A stretch of DNA of 24,236 nt from JAPHTQ01 sp051747405 (GTDB taxonomy: Bacteria; Pseudomonadota; Gammaproteobacteria; Thiohalomonadales; Thiohalomonadaceae), in assembly GCA_051747405.1 (NCBI GenBank), contig JBNJGC010000015.1:1-24236 (forward strand), given 5' to 3'. The notes beneath the pieces are model-generated. The model saw nothing but the letters and a program-made list of their open reading frames with translations. It ran no database searches and was not told where the DNA came from. Below are positions 14,844 through 22,467 of this stretch, in pieces (the stretch's first letter is position 1; every line of letters starts with the position of its first letter). The position numbers and the translations under genes were made by a program.

Positions 14844-16025
14844 GTGACCTACATCCCCCGAAACGCGGAATCCAGACTTAAACACTTCGCCAACGGCTAT
14901 CCCGTGCTTGTCGTCACGGGTCCACGCCAATCCGGCAAGTCCACCCTGGTGCGGCATGCCTTTCCCAAACACCGCTATGTTTCGCTTGAGGATCTCGACC
15001 AGAGAGAATTTGCCGAAACAGACCCTCGGGGGTTTTTAAACCAGTTTACCGAGGGAGCCATCCTGGATGAGGCGCAACGCTGCCCTGCTCTGTTTTCCTA
15101 TCTTCAGACACGCGTCGACGAAAGGCAACAACCCGGCGAATTTATCCTGACGGGTTCCCAGCAATTTGGCCTGTTGTCAGGCATCACACAAAGTCTGGCA
15201 GGCAGGGCCGCATTGCTGACGCTGTTACCCATGACCTACGACGAGTTACAGCGCGCAGGAAAAGTTGGCCGGAATCTCGATAAGATACTCTTTGATGGTG
15301 CTTTCCCCCCCATCTTCGACCGCGGACTTGAACCCCATCCCTGGCATGGAAACTATGTGCGCACTTACCTGGAACGAGACGTCCGGCAATTGATCAAAGT
15401 ACAGGATTTGGCAACCTTTCAACGCTTCCTGAAATTATGCGCAGGCCGGACCGGGCAACTTCTCAATCTTTCCTCGCTGGCTAACGACTGTGGTATTACG
15501 CATAACACAGCCAAAGCCTGGATATCCGTACTGGAAGCCAGTTATATCGTGCATCTGTTGCCACCGCATCACCAGAATTTCAACAAGCGCCTGGTCAAAA
15601 CGCCCAAACTCTATTTTCTGGATACCGGTCTTGCAACCTGGCTGCTCGGCATCCAAAACAGCGAGCAACTGACTACCCACGTTCAACGAGGCGCCCTATT
15701 TGAAACCTGGGTCATCAGTGAATTGCTTAAGGCCCGTTATAACGCGGGTGAAACCTCGAATCTTTACTTCTGGCGTGATCGCTCGGGACATGAAGTCGAT
15801 CTGCTGATTGACCATGGAACTCACCTGTCACCGCTGGAAATCAAATCCGGGCAAACCATCAACAAGGATTACTTCAAGGGGCTTGAGTTCTGGCAAAAGC
15901 TGGCCGGTGATACCGCTGGAAAAGCATGGCTGGTTTATGGCGGTGACACCCGGCAATCTCGCTCTGATGTCACGATCCTGCCTTGGTATGAAATCAACTC
16001 CGAGCAGATTGAAATGACTGTGTGA
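14844..16025 (+). CDS. AAA-14/DUF4143 ATPase with nuclease-like C-terminus
   Basis: A 393-residue protein of the DUF4143 ATPase family common in bacteria and archaea. The N-terminal P-loop domain has Walker A GPRQSGKST (26-34), Walker B AILDEAQ (72-78) and a sensor-like ILTGSQQF. A winged-helix-like stretch follows (SSLANDCGITHNTAKAWISVLE, about 213-234), then a C-terminal PD-(D/E)XK-like core: HEVDLLID and LEIKSG hold the Asp, Glu and Lys of that fold. The start is GTG at 14844, without a strong ribosome site. Codon use is visibly richer in A/T than in neighbouring genes and it stands alone, which suggests horizontal acquisition. The cellular role of the family is poorly defined; whether the nuclease-like domain cleaves DNA is unknown. 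Confidence 0.9.
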   Translation: MTYIPRNAESRLKHFANGYPVLVVTGPRQSGKSTLVRHAFPKHRYVSLEDLDQREFAETDPRGFLNQFTEGAILDEAQRCPALFSYLQTRVDERQQPGEFILTGSQQFGLLSGITQSLAGRAALLTLLPMTYDELQRAGKVGRNLDKILFDGAFPPIFDRGLEPHPWHGNYVRTYLERDVRQLIKVQDLATFQRFLKLCAGRTGQLLNLSSLANDCGITHNTAKAWISVLEASYIVHLLPPHHQNFNKRLVKTPKLYFLDTGLATWLLGIQNSEQLTTHVQRGALFETWVISELLKARYNAGETSNLYFWRDRSGHEVDLLIDHGTHLSPLEIKSGQTINKDYFKGLEFWQKLAGDTAGKAWLVYGGDTRQSRSDVTILPWYEINSEQIEMTV

Positions 16026-16143
16026 TTAGATCATCACTCCCGATCCGCGTCTATTTTGCACAGATCATCCAATGCACTTTCAGTCATAATCATCTTGTTC
16101 TTTTTTCTTTTTATTATATATTTCAATCTGTTACGAACTCATC

Positions 16144-17721
16144 CTACTCCCATTCAATGGTACCCGGCGGCTTGCCGGTGATGTCGTAGACCACGCGGGA
16201 GATGCCGTTGATCTCGTTGACGATACGCCGCGAGACGTGGTCGAGGAAGTCGTAGGGCAGGTGCGCCCAGCGGGCGGTCATGAAGTCGATGGTCTCCACC
16301 GCACGCAGCGCCACCACATACTCGTAGCGGCGACCGTCGCCGGTGACGCCCACCGATTTGACCGGCAGGAACACGGCAAAGGCCTGTGAGGTCTTGTGGT
16401 AGAGGTCGTGTTTGAACAGCTCCTCGATGAAGATGTGGTCCGCCAGGCGCAGGATGTCGGCGTACTCCTTCTTCACCTCGCCGAGGATGCGTACCCCCAG
16501 CCCCGGTCCCGGGAAGGGGTGACGGTAGACCATATCGGCCGGCAGTCCCAGCTCCACGCCCAGCTTGCGCACTTCGTCCTTGAACAGCTCGCGCAGCGGC
16601 TCGACCAGCTTGAGCTTCATGTTCTCGGGCAGGCCGCCGACGTTGTGGTGGGATTTGATCAGGTGTGCCTTGCCGGTTTTGGCCCCGGCCGACTCGATCA
16701 CATCGGGGTAGATGGTGCCCTGGGCCAGCCATCTGGCGGAGGTCAGTTTGCCCGCCTCCTCATCGAAGATATCGATGAACATATTGCCGATGATCTTGCG
16801 CTTCTTCTCCGGATCGTCCACGCCCTTGAGCGCGTCGAGGAAGCGCTGCTCGGCGTCGATGCGGATCACCCGCACTCCCATGTGCTCGGCGAAGGTGGCC
16901 ATCACCTGGTCCCCCTCCTTGTAGCGCAACAGGCCGTTATCGACGAAGACGCAGGTAAGCTGATCGCCGATCGCCTTGTGCAGCAGCGCCGCGACGACAG
17001 AAGAATCAACGCCGCCGGAAAGACCCAGGATCACCTCCTCGTCGCCCACCTGCTCGCGCACCGCTTTGATCGCGTCGTCGATGATGTTATCCGGCGTCCA
17101 GAGCGCGTCACAGCCGCAAATCTCGTGGACAAAGCGCTCGATAATGCGCTGGCCCTGGGCGGTGTGGGTCACCTCCGGGTGGAACTGCACACCGTAGAAG
17201 CGGCGCTCCTCATCGGCCATGCCGGCCACCGGGGCCGACTCGGTGGAGGCCATCAGCTTGAAGCCCTCGGGCATGTCGAGCACGCGATCGCCGTGGCTCA
17301 TCCACACATCCAGCAGACCGTAGCCCTCGTCGCTGACATGGTCCTCAATATCCTTTAATAGCGTAGTGTGGCCTCGGGCGCGTACCTTTGCGTAGCCGTA
17401 TTCGTGATGATCGGCGTTCTCCACCTTACCGCCCAGCTGGGCGGCCATGGTCTGCATGCCGTAGCAGATGCCGAATACCGGTATGCCCAGCTCAAAGACC
17501 ACTTGCGGCGCACTGGGCGCCTCGGCGGCGGTGGTGCTCTCCGGCCCGCCGGAGAGGATCACCCCGTTGGGATCGAAGGCGCGGATATCGGCCTCCGCCA
17601 TATCGTAGGGGTGCAGCTCGCAGTAGACCCCCGCCTCACGCACACGGCGGGCGATAAGCTGAGTGTATTGGGAGCCGAAGTCGAGGATCAGAATGCGCTG
17701 GGCGTGGATATCAGTGGACAT
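16144..17721 (-). CDS. guaA: GMP synthase (glutamine-hydrolysing)
   Basis: A 525-residue enzyme, the same length as E. coli GuaA, converting XMP, glutamine and ATP to GMP in the cytoplasm. The N-terminal class I glutamine amidotransferase has its triad at C86 (GICYGMQ), H181 and E183 (FHPEV). The ATP-pyrophosphatase domain has the P-loop SGGVDS (235-240). The C-terminal dimerisation domain ends PPGTIEWE, the conserved C-terminus. A consensus TATAAT on the minus strand at 17757-17762 probably gives a short leader of about 29 bases. guaB is not adjacent; an OsmC-like gene lies upstream, beyond a repeat. The 118-base gap to the convergent ATPase gene (16026-16143) is A/T-rich, with no clear terminator hairpin. 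Confidence 0.98.
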   Translation of the reverse strand: MSTDIHAQRILILDFGSQYTQLIARRVREAGVYCELHPYDMAEADIRAFDPNGVILSGGPESTTAAEAPSAPQVVFELGIPVFGICYGMQTMAAQLGGKVENADHHEYGYAKVRARGHTTLLKDIEDHVSDEGYGLLDVWMSHGDRVLDMPEGFKLMASTESAPVAGMADEERRFYGVQFHPEVTHTAQGQRIIERFVHEICGCDALWTPDNIIDDAIKAVREQVGDEEVILGLSGGVDSSVVAALLHKAIGDQLTCVFVDNGLLRYKEGDQVMATFAEHMGVRVIRIDAEQRFLDALKGVDDPEKKRKIIGNMFIDIFDEEAGKLTSARWLAQGTIYPDVIESAGAKTGKAHLIKSHHNVGGLPENMKLKLVEPLRELFKDEVRKLGVELGLPADMVYRHPFPGPGLGVRILGEVKKEYADILRLADHIFIEELFKHDLYHKTSQAFAVFLPVKSVGVTGDGRRYEYVVALRAVETIDFMTARWAHLPYDFLDHVSRRIVNEINGISRVVYDITGKPPGTIEWE

Positions 17722-17756
17722 GGAATGTTCTCGGACGGGCTGGGTGAAAAGGGGGG

Positions 17757-17762
17757 ATTATA
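17757..17762 (-). promoter_or_regulatory. guaA -10 box (TATAAT) abutting a heptamer array
   Basis: Read on the minus strand, TATAAT is followed by a run of C. The -35 position falls inside the heptamer array 17765-17803; TTGAAC (from 17782-17787) is the closest candidate, at a long 19-base spacing. No other promoter candidate for guaA was seen. Confidence 0.5.
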
Positions 17763-17764
17763 CA

Positions 17765-17803
17765 TCAGTTTGAAGTTGAAAGTTCAAAGTTCCAGGTTGA
17801 AAG
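17765..17803. repeat. heptamer tandem array, orientation 1 (AAAGTTC type)
   Basis: Consecutive 7-base units GAAGTTG (17772-17778), AAAGTTC (17779-17785), AAAGTTC (17786-17792) and the diverged CAGGTTG (17793-17799), with partial units on both sides. It is the inverted counterpart of the array at 17862-17896: 17773-17791 pairs with 17877-17895 at 18 of 19 bases. Confidence 0.8.
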
Positions 17804-17861
17804 AAGCGCATCCCGCACCCTAAAAACCGACACTCTATTCGCGCCTCAGGCCCTGTACTCG

Positions 17862-17896
17862 AAACTTCAAACTTCAAACTTTGAACTTTAAACTTT
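17862..17896. repeat. heptamer tandem array, orientation 2 (AAACTTT type)
   Basis: Five consecutive 7-base units: AAACTTC, AAACTTC, AAACTTT, GAACTTT and AAACTTT, consensus RAACTTY. The stop codon and last codons of the OsmC-like gene (to 17888) lie inside the last two units. About 58 bases separate it from the inverted array, and a transcript could fold into a long stem between osmC and guaA. Confidence 0.85.
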
Positions 17897-18295
17897 GTTC
17901 ACTTCATGGGTCACCGTGGCGAAGCTGCGGTACATATGGGTGACGCCGCAGTAACGGTCCTGGGAGAGGTTGATCGCCTTCTCCAGCTTCTCCTCGGGGA
18001 TATCGCCGCCGACGGTGTAGGTGATGTGGAAAGCGCTGAAGACCTTGGGGTGCTCCTCGGTCATCTCGGCGCTGACGCTGACACGAAATACCGTCGGCTC
18101 CAGACGCATTTTATGCAGGATCGAGATCACATCCATACCGGTACACCCGGCCAGCCCCTGCAGCAGCAGCTCTTTGGGGCGCATGCCGTTGTCCTCCCCG
18201 CCCACCGCCGGCGGCGCGTCGAGCGCCACTGTAGTGTCGTTGCTGCCCTTGCCGACAAAGTGCATCTTGCCCTGCCATTCCACCTCGGTCTGCAT
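17888..18295 (-). CDS. OsmC/YhfA-family protein
   Basis: A 135-residue OsmC-fold protein closest in layout to E. coli YhfA. The family's two redox-active cysteines are present at C51 (GLAGCTGMDVISIL) and C116 (DRYCGVTHM), fitting a thiol-dependent peroxidase-like role; the true substrate of YhfA-type proteins is not settled. The ATG at 18295 is chosen because a GAGGGGG ribosome site lies five bases upstream and the product starts MQTEVEWQGK, like YhfA. An in-frame ATG at 18340 would add 15 residues with weaker initiation signals. The stop codon lies inside a heptamer repeat, so the last residues (NKV) may be repeat-derived. guaA follows on the same strand. Confidence 0.9.
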   Translation of the reverse strand: MQTEVEWQGKMHFVGKGSNDTTVALDAPPAVGGEDNGMRPKELLLQGLAGCTGMDVISILHKMRLEPTVFRVSVSAEMTEEHPKVFSAFHITYTVGGDIPEEKLEKAINLSQDRYCGVTHMYRSFATVTHEVNKV

Positions 18296-18364
18296 ACAAA
18301 CCCCCTCGCAATCTATCTTGATGGACTGTGAGTATGCCATCGCTATCGCTCACTTGTAACAGCC

Positions 18365-18458
18365 CGTAGGCCAGGCTGCCCGATCGACCACCCCGAACCC
18401 CGATACCCCACCACCACAGACCCAAGGCGCCAGACCTTCCGCACCCCGGCTGCCTGGC
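18365..18458. repeat. interspersed element with near-inverted ends, copy 2
   Basis: Its ends are identical to those of 9118-9199 (17 bases left, 11 bases right), while the 66-base interior is a different sequence and the unit is 12 bases longer. It lies between two divergent genes, so it is not simply a transcription terminator. Confidence 0.65.
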
Positions 18459-18551
18459 AACTAAATATGGGCGAGCGAATGCGGGCGTAATCTGCTGTCG
18501 GCGATCGACCCGGCGCAGGATCAGGTCCGGCTGGAGGTGAGTATGGGTACC

Positions 18552-18580
18552 GTGACATCCTCACGCGGCCTATGCATAAT
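18552..18580 (+). promoter_or_regulatory. sigma-70 promoter of the DUF945 gene
   Basis: GTGACA (18552-18557, five of six consensus bases) and CATAAT (18575-18580, five of six) are 17 bases apart. The start point would lie near 18587, leaving a leader of about 40 bases that includes the AGGAG at 18615-18619. Confidence 0.6.
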
Positions 18581-18626
18581 ACCCACAATGTTTATCTGAA
18601 AAACTAAGTGAGCCAGGAGAGGCCCG

Positions 18627-20012
18627 ATGAAAAAGACCCTAATCGCACCCCTTGTCATCCTCGCTGCCGGCGCCGGCGCGGCGCCCTATTTCATCGGCAG
18701 TCAGGCCGAGCAGCACTTCGACCAATATCACGCGCAGTTGCAGGAGGAGATGGTCTATCCGCAGGTGGAGGTCGAGGCGGGAGAGTTTGAGCGCGGCTGG
18801 CTGGCGAGCCGGGCGAGCACCCGGATACGCTTTGCCCCCCCGAACAAGCCCAGCGAGACGCTGGAGTTCGAGCTGGTCCACCACATCGACCAGATCCCCT
18901 CCCTGGCTCAAGGGGCAATGGCCACGGTGGAGAGTACCCTGGTGCTGCCCCCCGAGATCGCCGGCGAATTGGAGCAATACCTTCAGGGGGAACCGCTGCT
19001 GAGCGCCAATACCCTGATTAAATTCAATGGCAGCGAGGTTTCCCACTTCTCCAGCCCCGCCTACAGCGGCCCGCTGGAGGGCGATGATGCGGTGCAGGTC
19101 GAGTGGCAGGGCCTCAGCGGCACAGCCACCCGCGACGGCCAACAGCGGGTCAGCGTCAGCATGGAGGGCCCGCTGCTTGAGATCAACGCCGACGACGGCA
19201 AGCTGGAGATGCGGGCACTCAACTACCAGACCCAGCTCGAACAGGGGGCGCACGATCTCTGGTACGGCACCGCCGAAGCCTCGCTGGAAGGCTTTCAGTT
19301 CCGCGAGACCGGCTCTGCGGCAACCCGGCTGGCGCAGGTCCACTTCACCTCGGAGCAGCGGGAGAACGGCCCACTGGTGGACATCAACAGCCAGTTGAGC
19401 TTCGACAGCGCCGCCGTCGAAGGGTTTGAGCTGACAAACGGCCACTACGACATCGCCTATAACAACATCGACGGCGCCAGTCTGAGCCGCATCAACGAGA
19501 GCATGAAAGAGATGCTGCGCAGCCAACCCGAAAATCCCGAGCTGGCGCTCCAGGCCATGCTGCCGCACCTGTTCTCCGCCCTGGGTCAAAAACCTGAGCT
19601 GGCCGTGCGCAAGCTCACTGTCGACACCCCCATGGGCAATGTCAGTGGCGATATGCAGATTGTGCTGACCGAAGCGATCGACCAATCCATCATGCAGCAG
19701 CCCGAACAGCTGATGCAGATGCTCAATGCCGATCTCTCCGCCTCACTGCCCAAACCGATGCTGGAGGCGCTGGTCCGCAGCAACATGCGCAGCACCGTCA
19801 CCCGCATGGCGCAGATGCAGGAGCAACAACTCAGCCCCGAGGAGCTCAACCAGTTGGTCGATGACGCCACGCAGCGCCAGATCGATGGGCTGCTGACACA
19901 GAAGCTGCTGGTTACCGACAACGACGCCTACTCCACCAAGGTCCACTACACCCCGGGTAAGCTGGTGATCAATGATCAGGACGCCACCCCCATGCTCAAT
20001 GGCATGATGTAA
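18627..20012 (+). CDS. YdgA/DUF945 family protein
   Basis: A 461-residue protein of the YdgA-like DUF945 family, whose molecular function is not established. An N-terminal hydrophobic segment (MKKTLIAPLVILAAGAGAAP) is an uncleaved anchor or a signal sequence, placing the rest in the periplasm. The family's early motif is visible as GEFERGWLASRASTRIRF (about 52-69). The body is predicted beta-rich and largely without cysteine, with a helical, Gln/Met-rich C-terminal section (about 345-430; RMAQMQEQQLSPEELNQLVDD). The ATG follows AGGAG by seven bases. It stands as its own unit, with a promoter upstream and a stem-loop just after the stop. Confidence 0.85.
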   Translation: MKKTLIAPLVILAAGAGAAPYFIGSQAEQHFDQYHAQLQEEMVYPQVEVEAGEFERGWLASRASTRIRFAPPNKPSETLEFELVHHIDQIPSLAQGAMATVESTLVLPPEIAGELEQYLQGEPLLSANTLIKFNGSEVSHFSSPAYSGPLEGDDAVQVEWQGLSGTATRDGQQRVSVSMEGPLLEINADDGKLEMRALNYQTQLEQGAHDLWYGTAEASLEGFQFRETGSAATRLAQVHFTSEQRENGPLVDINSQLSFDSAAVEGFELTNGHYDIAYNNIDGASLSRINESMKEMLRSQPENPELALQAMLPHLFSALGQKPELAVRKLTVDTPMGNVSGDMQIVLTEAIDQSIMQQPEQLMQMLNADLSASLPKPMLEALVRSNMRSTVTRMAQMQEQQLSPEELNQLVDDATQRQIDGLLTQKLLVTDNDAYSTKVHYTPGKLVINDQDATPMLNGMM

Positions 20013-20020
20013 ACGCACCG

Positions 20021-20044
20021 CTCCCTGCCCCGATTGGCAGGGGG
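20021..20044 (+). terminator. GC-rich stem-loop after the DUF945 gene
   Basis: CCCTGCC (20023-20029) pairs perfectly with GGCAGGG (20036-20042) around a six-base loop and can be extended to nine pairs. It sits ten bases past the stop codon. No T run follows, so it may pause polymerase or protect the 3' end rather than act as a full intrinsic terminator. Confidence 0.4.
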
Positions 20045-20114
20045 CGGCTACGCCACCTTCAAGGGCTCCCTCCCGGTTGCCTTCACCCGCGGCAGGACAG
20101 ACCGTCCACCGGCT

Positions 20115-20123
20115 TGCTATGAT
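20115..20123 (+). promoter_or_regulatory. extended -10 promoter of the cyclic-di-GMP gene
   Basis: TGCTATGAT fits the extended -10 form TGn-TATAAT with one mismatch. No convincing -35 box is present, which extended -10 promoters can tolerate. Transcription would start about 30 bases ahead of the ATG at 20161. Confidence 0.5.
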
Positions 20124-20160
20124 CCCCTGCCGCTGACCCACGCCCGTTAACGGAAAACTG

Positions 20161-22455
20161 ATGCGTCCGATCACACAACAACCGCTGCTGCTCCTTCTGT
20201 TCCCCCTTGGGGCAGAGGCCGCATCCGCCACGGAGACCGCACTGGCAGGAGAGACATGGTTCCAGTGGCTGGTAGGGGTATCAGCGCTGCTGCTCCTGCT
20301 TGCCGGTTGGGGCTGGAGCACACGCGCCAACCGCCGCCTGCGCCGGGAGATAGCACAGCGCCAGGAGGTGGAGCAGCGCCTGCTTGAGAGCGAGGCGCGA
20401 CTGCTCGACACGCAGAGTATCGCCCACATCGGCACCTGGGTATGGGATACCCGCAATAGCAGCATCCGCTGGTCACGGGAGAGCTATGCTATCCACGGCG
20501 TTTCACCACGGGAGTACACCCCGGAGCCCGAGACATTCCTCCAGTTCATCCACCCCGATGACCGGGATCGGGTCAGTGGCGTGCTCAAGGCGTTGGCCGC
20601 AGGTGAACGCGACAACTGCGCATTGGAGTACCGACTGCTACGCAGTAATGGCGAGATCCGCTACCATAAATCCTACGGACGCAGCGAGCGTAACGAGCAG
20701 AATCAGGTGACACAAGTCACTGGCGTTATTCAGGACATTACCGAACTCAAAGAGGTGGAGCTGGCACTGCGCGAAAAGCAGCACACCCTCCAGTCGCTAC
20801 TGGACAGCGCCCCCATCGGGATCTGGTTTCAGAACACCGAAGGGCGTCGGCTGTTCGTCAACCGCGCCTTCTGTGAAGCCACCGGCATCAGCGAGGCGAC
20901 GTTTCTCGCCGCAGAGGATTACCGCACGATCTACGACGATACCACCGCTCTCGCCTGCCTTGAGTCGGACCGGACGGCACTGCAGAGCGACGGCCCTCAC
21001 CTGAGTCAACAGCGCATGCGCTTTGCCGACGGCCAGTGGCACGACCTGGAGATCCTCAAAAGCCGTATCCGTGACGACCACGGGAATATTATTGGCCTCA
21101 TCGGCCTGAGCATGGATGTGACAGAGAAGAAGGAGGCGGAGGCCAAACTGCGCCACCAGGCCTATTTCGACGAGCTCACCGGACTGGGCAACCGCAACTA
21201 CCTGCTCGAACAGCTCACCCGCTCACTGGCTCAGGCCCGTCGGCATGAGTACTACAGCGCCGTGCTCTTTTTCGATCTGGACAACTTCAAAATCATCAAC
21301 GACAGCCTGGGCCATCAGAGTGGCGACGAACTGCTCAAGGACATCGGCCAGCGCCTGCGCCGCACCGTGCGCAGCGAAGATACCATCACCCGTCTCGGCG
21401 GCGACGAGTTTGTCCTCATCCTCAATGACCTGGGCCCGATCCAGAGCGAAGCGACGGAACAGGCCCACAACGTGGCGGAGAAGGTGCGCCACGCCCTGGC
21501 CCTCCCCTACATGATTGGGGAGCAGGAGCACCATATCTCCCTGAGCGTCGGCATCAGCATGTTCCCCAGCGGCGATGACGATGTCAACGACATCCTCAAG
21601 CACGCCGACACTGCGATGTACCGTGCCAAGGAGGCCGGGCGCAACGCTATCCGCTTCTTCATCCCCAGCATGCAGGTGGCCGCCGAAGAGCGGCTGCGTA
21701 TGCAAAACCTGCTGCGCTACGCCATCCCCCACGACCAGCTTCGGGTCCACTTCCAGCCGCAGTATGACCACGAGGGAAAACTGCTCGGCGCCGAATGCCT
21801 GCTGCGCTGGCGCCACCCGCAACTGGGCATCATCTCCCCTGCCCGCTTTATTCCGGTGGCCGAAGACTCGGGGCAGATCATCGACATAGGCACCTGGGTG
21901 TTGCGCGAGACCTGCAAGACCCTCAAGCGCTGGCAGGATCAAGGCAATACCATCACCCTCTCGGTCAACGTCAGTCCCCGGCAATTTCATCAACAGGGTT
22001 TTGTCGAGCAGGTACTGGAGATCGTCGAACAGACCCAACTCGACCCCAGCTACCTGGAGCTGGAGCTGACCGAGTCGATCCTCCTCGAGCATATCGACGA
22101 TGTCACCGACAAGATGCAAAGGCTCAAGCGCCACGGGATCCGCTTCGCCATCGACGACTTTGGCACCGGCTACTCCTCGCTGGCCTATCTCAAGCGCTTG
22201 CCGCTGGACCGGCTAAAAATCGACCAATCCTTTGTCCGTGACGTCACCGACGATCCCAGCGATGCGCTGATTGTCGAGACCATCATCGCCATGGCCACCC
22301 ACCTTGAGCTGGAGGTGATCGCCGAAGGGGTCGAGACCGAACAGCAGCTACAGTTCCTGCTCAAACGCGGCTGCGCCATGTATCAGGGTTACTACTTCAG
22401 CCGCCCGCTCACCCGCGACCAGTTCGATGTCTACCTCAACCACACTACCGTGTAG
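20161..22455 (+). CDS. PAS-PAS-GGDEF-EAL cyclic-di-GMP synthase/phosphodiesterase
   Basis: A 764-residue inner-membrane signalling protein. It has an N-terminal signal-like segment (residues 8-22), a transmembrane helix (about 36-52), a short coiled coil and two PAS domains (about 85-195 and 207-322). The GGDEF domain (about 332-500) has intact GGDEF at 413-417 and an inhibitory RxxD site, RSED (404-407). In the EAL domain (about 512-760) the signature reads ECL (545-547), keeping the metal-binding Glu. Other catalytic parts are present: NVSPRQF, ELTES, IDDFGTGYSSLAYLK, LKIDQSF, AEGVET and MYQGYYFSRP. Both synthesis and breakdown of c-di-GMP are therefore plausible. No clear ribosome site precedes the ATG. 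nfo starts 12 bases downstream. Confidence 0.94.
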   Translation: MRPITQQPLLLLLFPLGAEAASATETALAGETWFQWLVGVSALLLLLAGWGWSTRANRRLRREIAQRQEVEQRLLESEARLLDTQSIAHIGTWVWDTRNSSIRWSRESYAIHGVSPREYTPEPETFLQFIHPDDRDRVSGVLKALAAGERDNCALEYRLLRSNGEIRYHKSYGRSERNEQNQVTQVTGVIQDITELKEVELALREKQHTLQSLLDSAPIGIWFQNTEGRRLFVNRAFCEATGISEATFLAAEDYRTIYDDTTALACLESDRTALQSDGPHLSQQRMRFADGQWHDLEILKSRIRDDHGNIIGLIGLSMDVTEKKEAEAKLRHQAYFDELTGLGNRNYLLEQLTRSLAQARRHEYYSAVLFFDLDNFKIINDSLGHQSGDELLKDIGQRLRRTVRSEDTITRLGGDEFVLILNDLGPIQSEATEQAHNVAEKVRHALALPYMIGEQEHHISLSVGISMFPSGDDDVNDILKHADTAMYRAKEAGRNAIRFFIPSMQVAAEERLRMQNLLRYAIPHDQLRVHFQPQYDHEGKLLGAECLLRWRHPQLGIISPARFIPVAEDSGQIIDIGTWVLRETCKTLKRWQDQGNTITLSVNVSPRQFHQQGFVEQVLEIVEQTQLDPSYLELELTESILLEHIDDVTDKMQRLKRHGIRFAIDDFGTGYSSLAYLKRLPLDRLKIDQSFVRDVTDDPSDALIVETIIAMATHLELEVIAEGVETEQQLQFLLKRGCAMYQGYYFSRPLTRDQFDVYLNHTTV

Positions 22456-22467
22456 AGTCAAGCGACC

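Larger units (their letters stand above)
18296..18626. other. divergent intergenic region between osmC-like and DUF945 genes
   Basis: It contains the second copy of the GTAGGCCAGGCTGCC element (18365-18458), a promoter for the plus-strand gene (18552-18580) and the AGGAG ribosome site at 18615-18619. Between these, 18462-18597 stays open in one plus-strand frame with protein-like composition but no start codon near its beginning and no ribosome site. No clear promoter for the OsmC-like gene was found. Confidence 0.6.

Noticed and set aside
16026..16143. Attachment site or mobile-element border after the ATPase
   Set aside because: The A/T-rich stretch shows no direct or inverted match to the upstream flank and no integrase is present.
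18639..19685. 348-codon minus-strand open frame opposite the DUF945 gene
   Set aside because: The plus-strand gene has a promoter, an AGGAG and the family motif; the opposite frame has none of these.
20545..22455. Inactive EAL domain because of the ECL signature
   Set aside because: Only the middle, non-catalytic residue differs; the metal ligands and the general-base Lys region are present.
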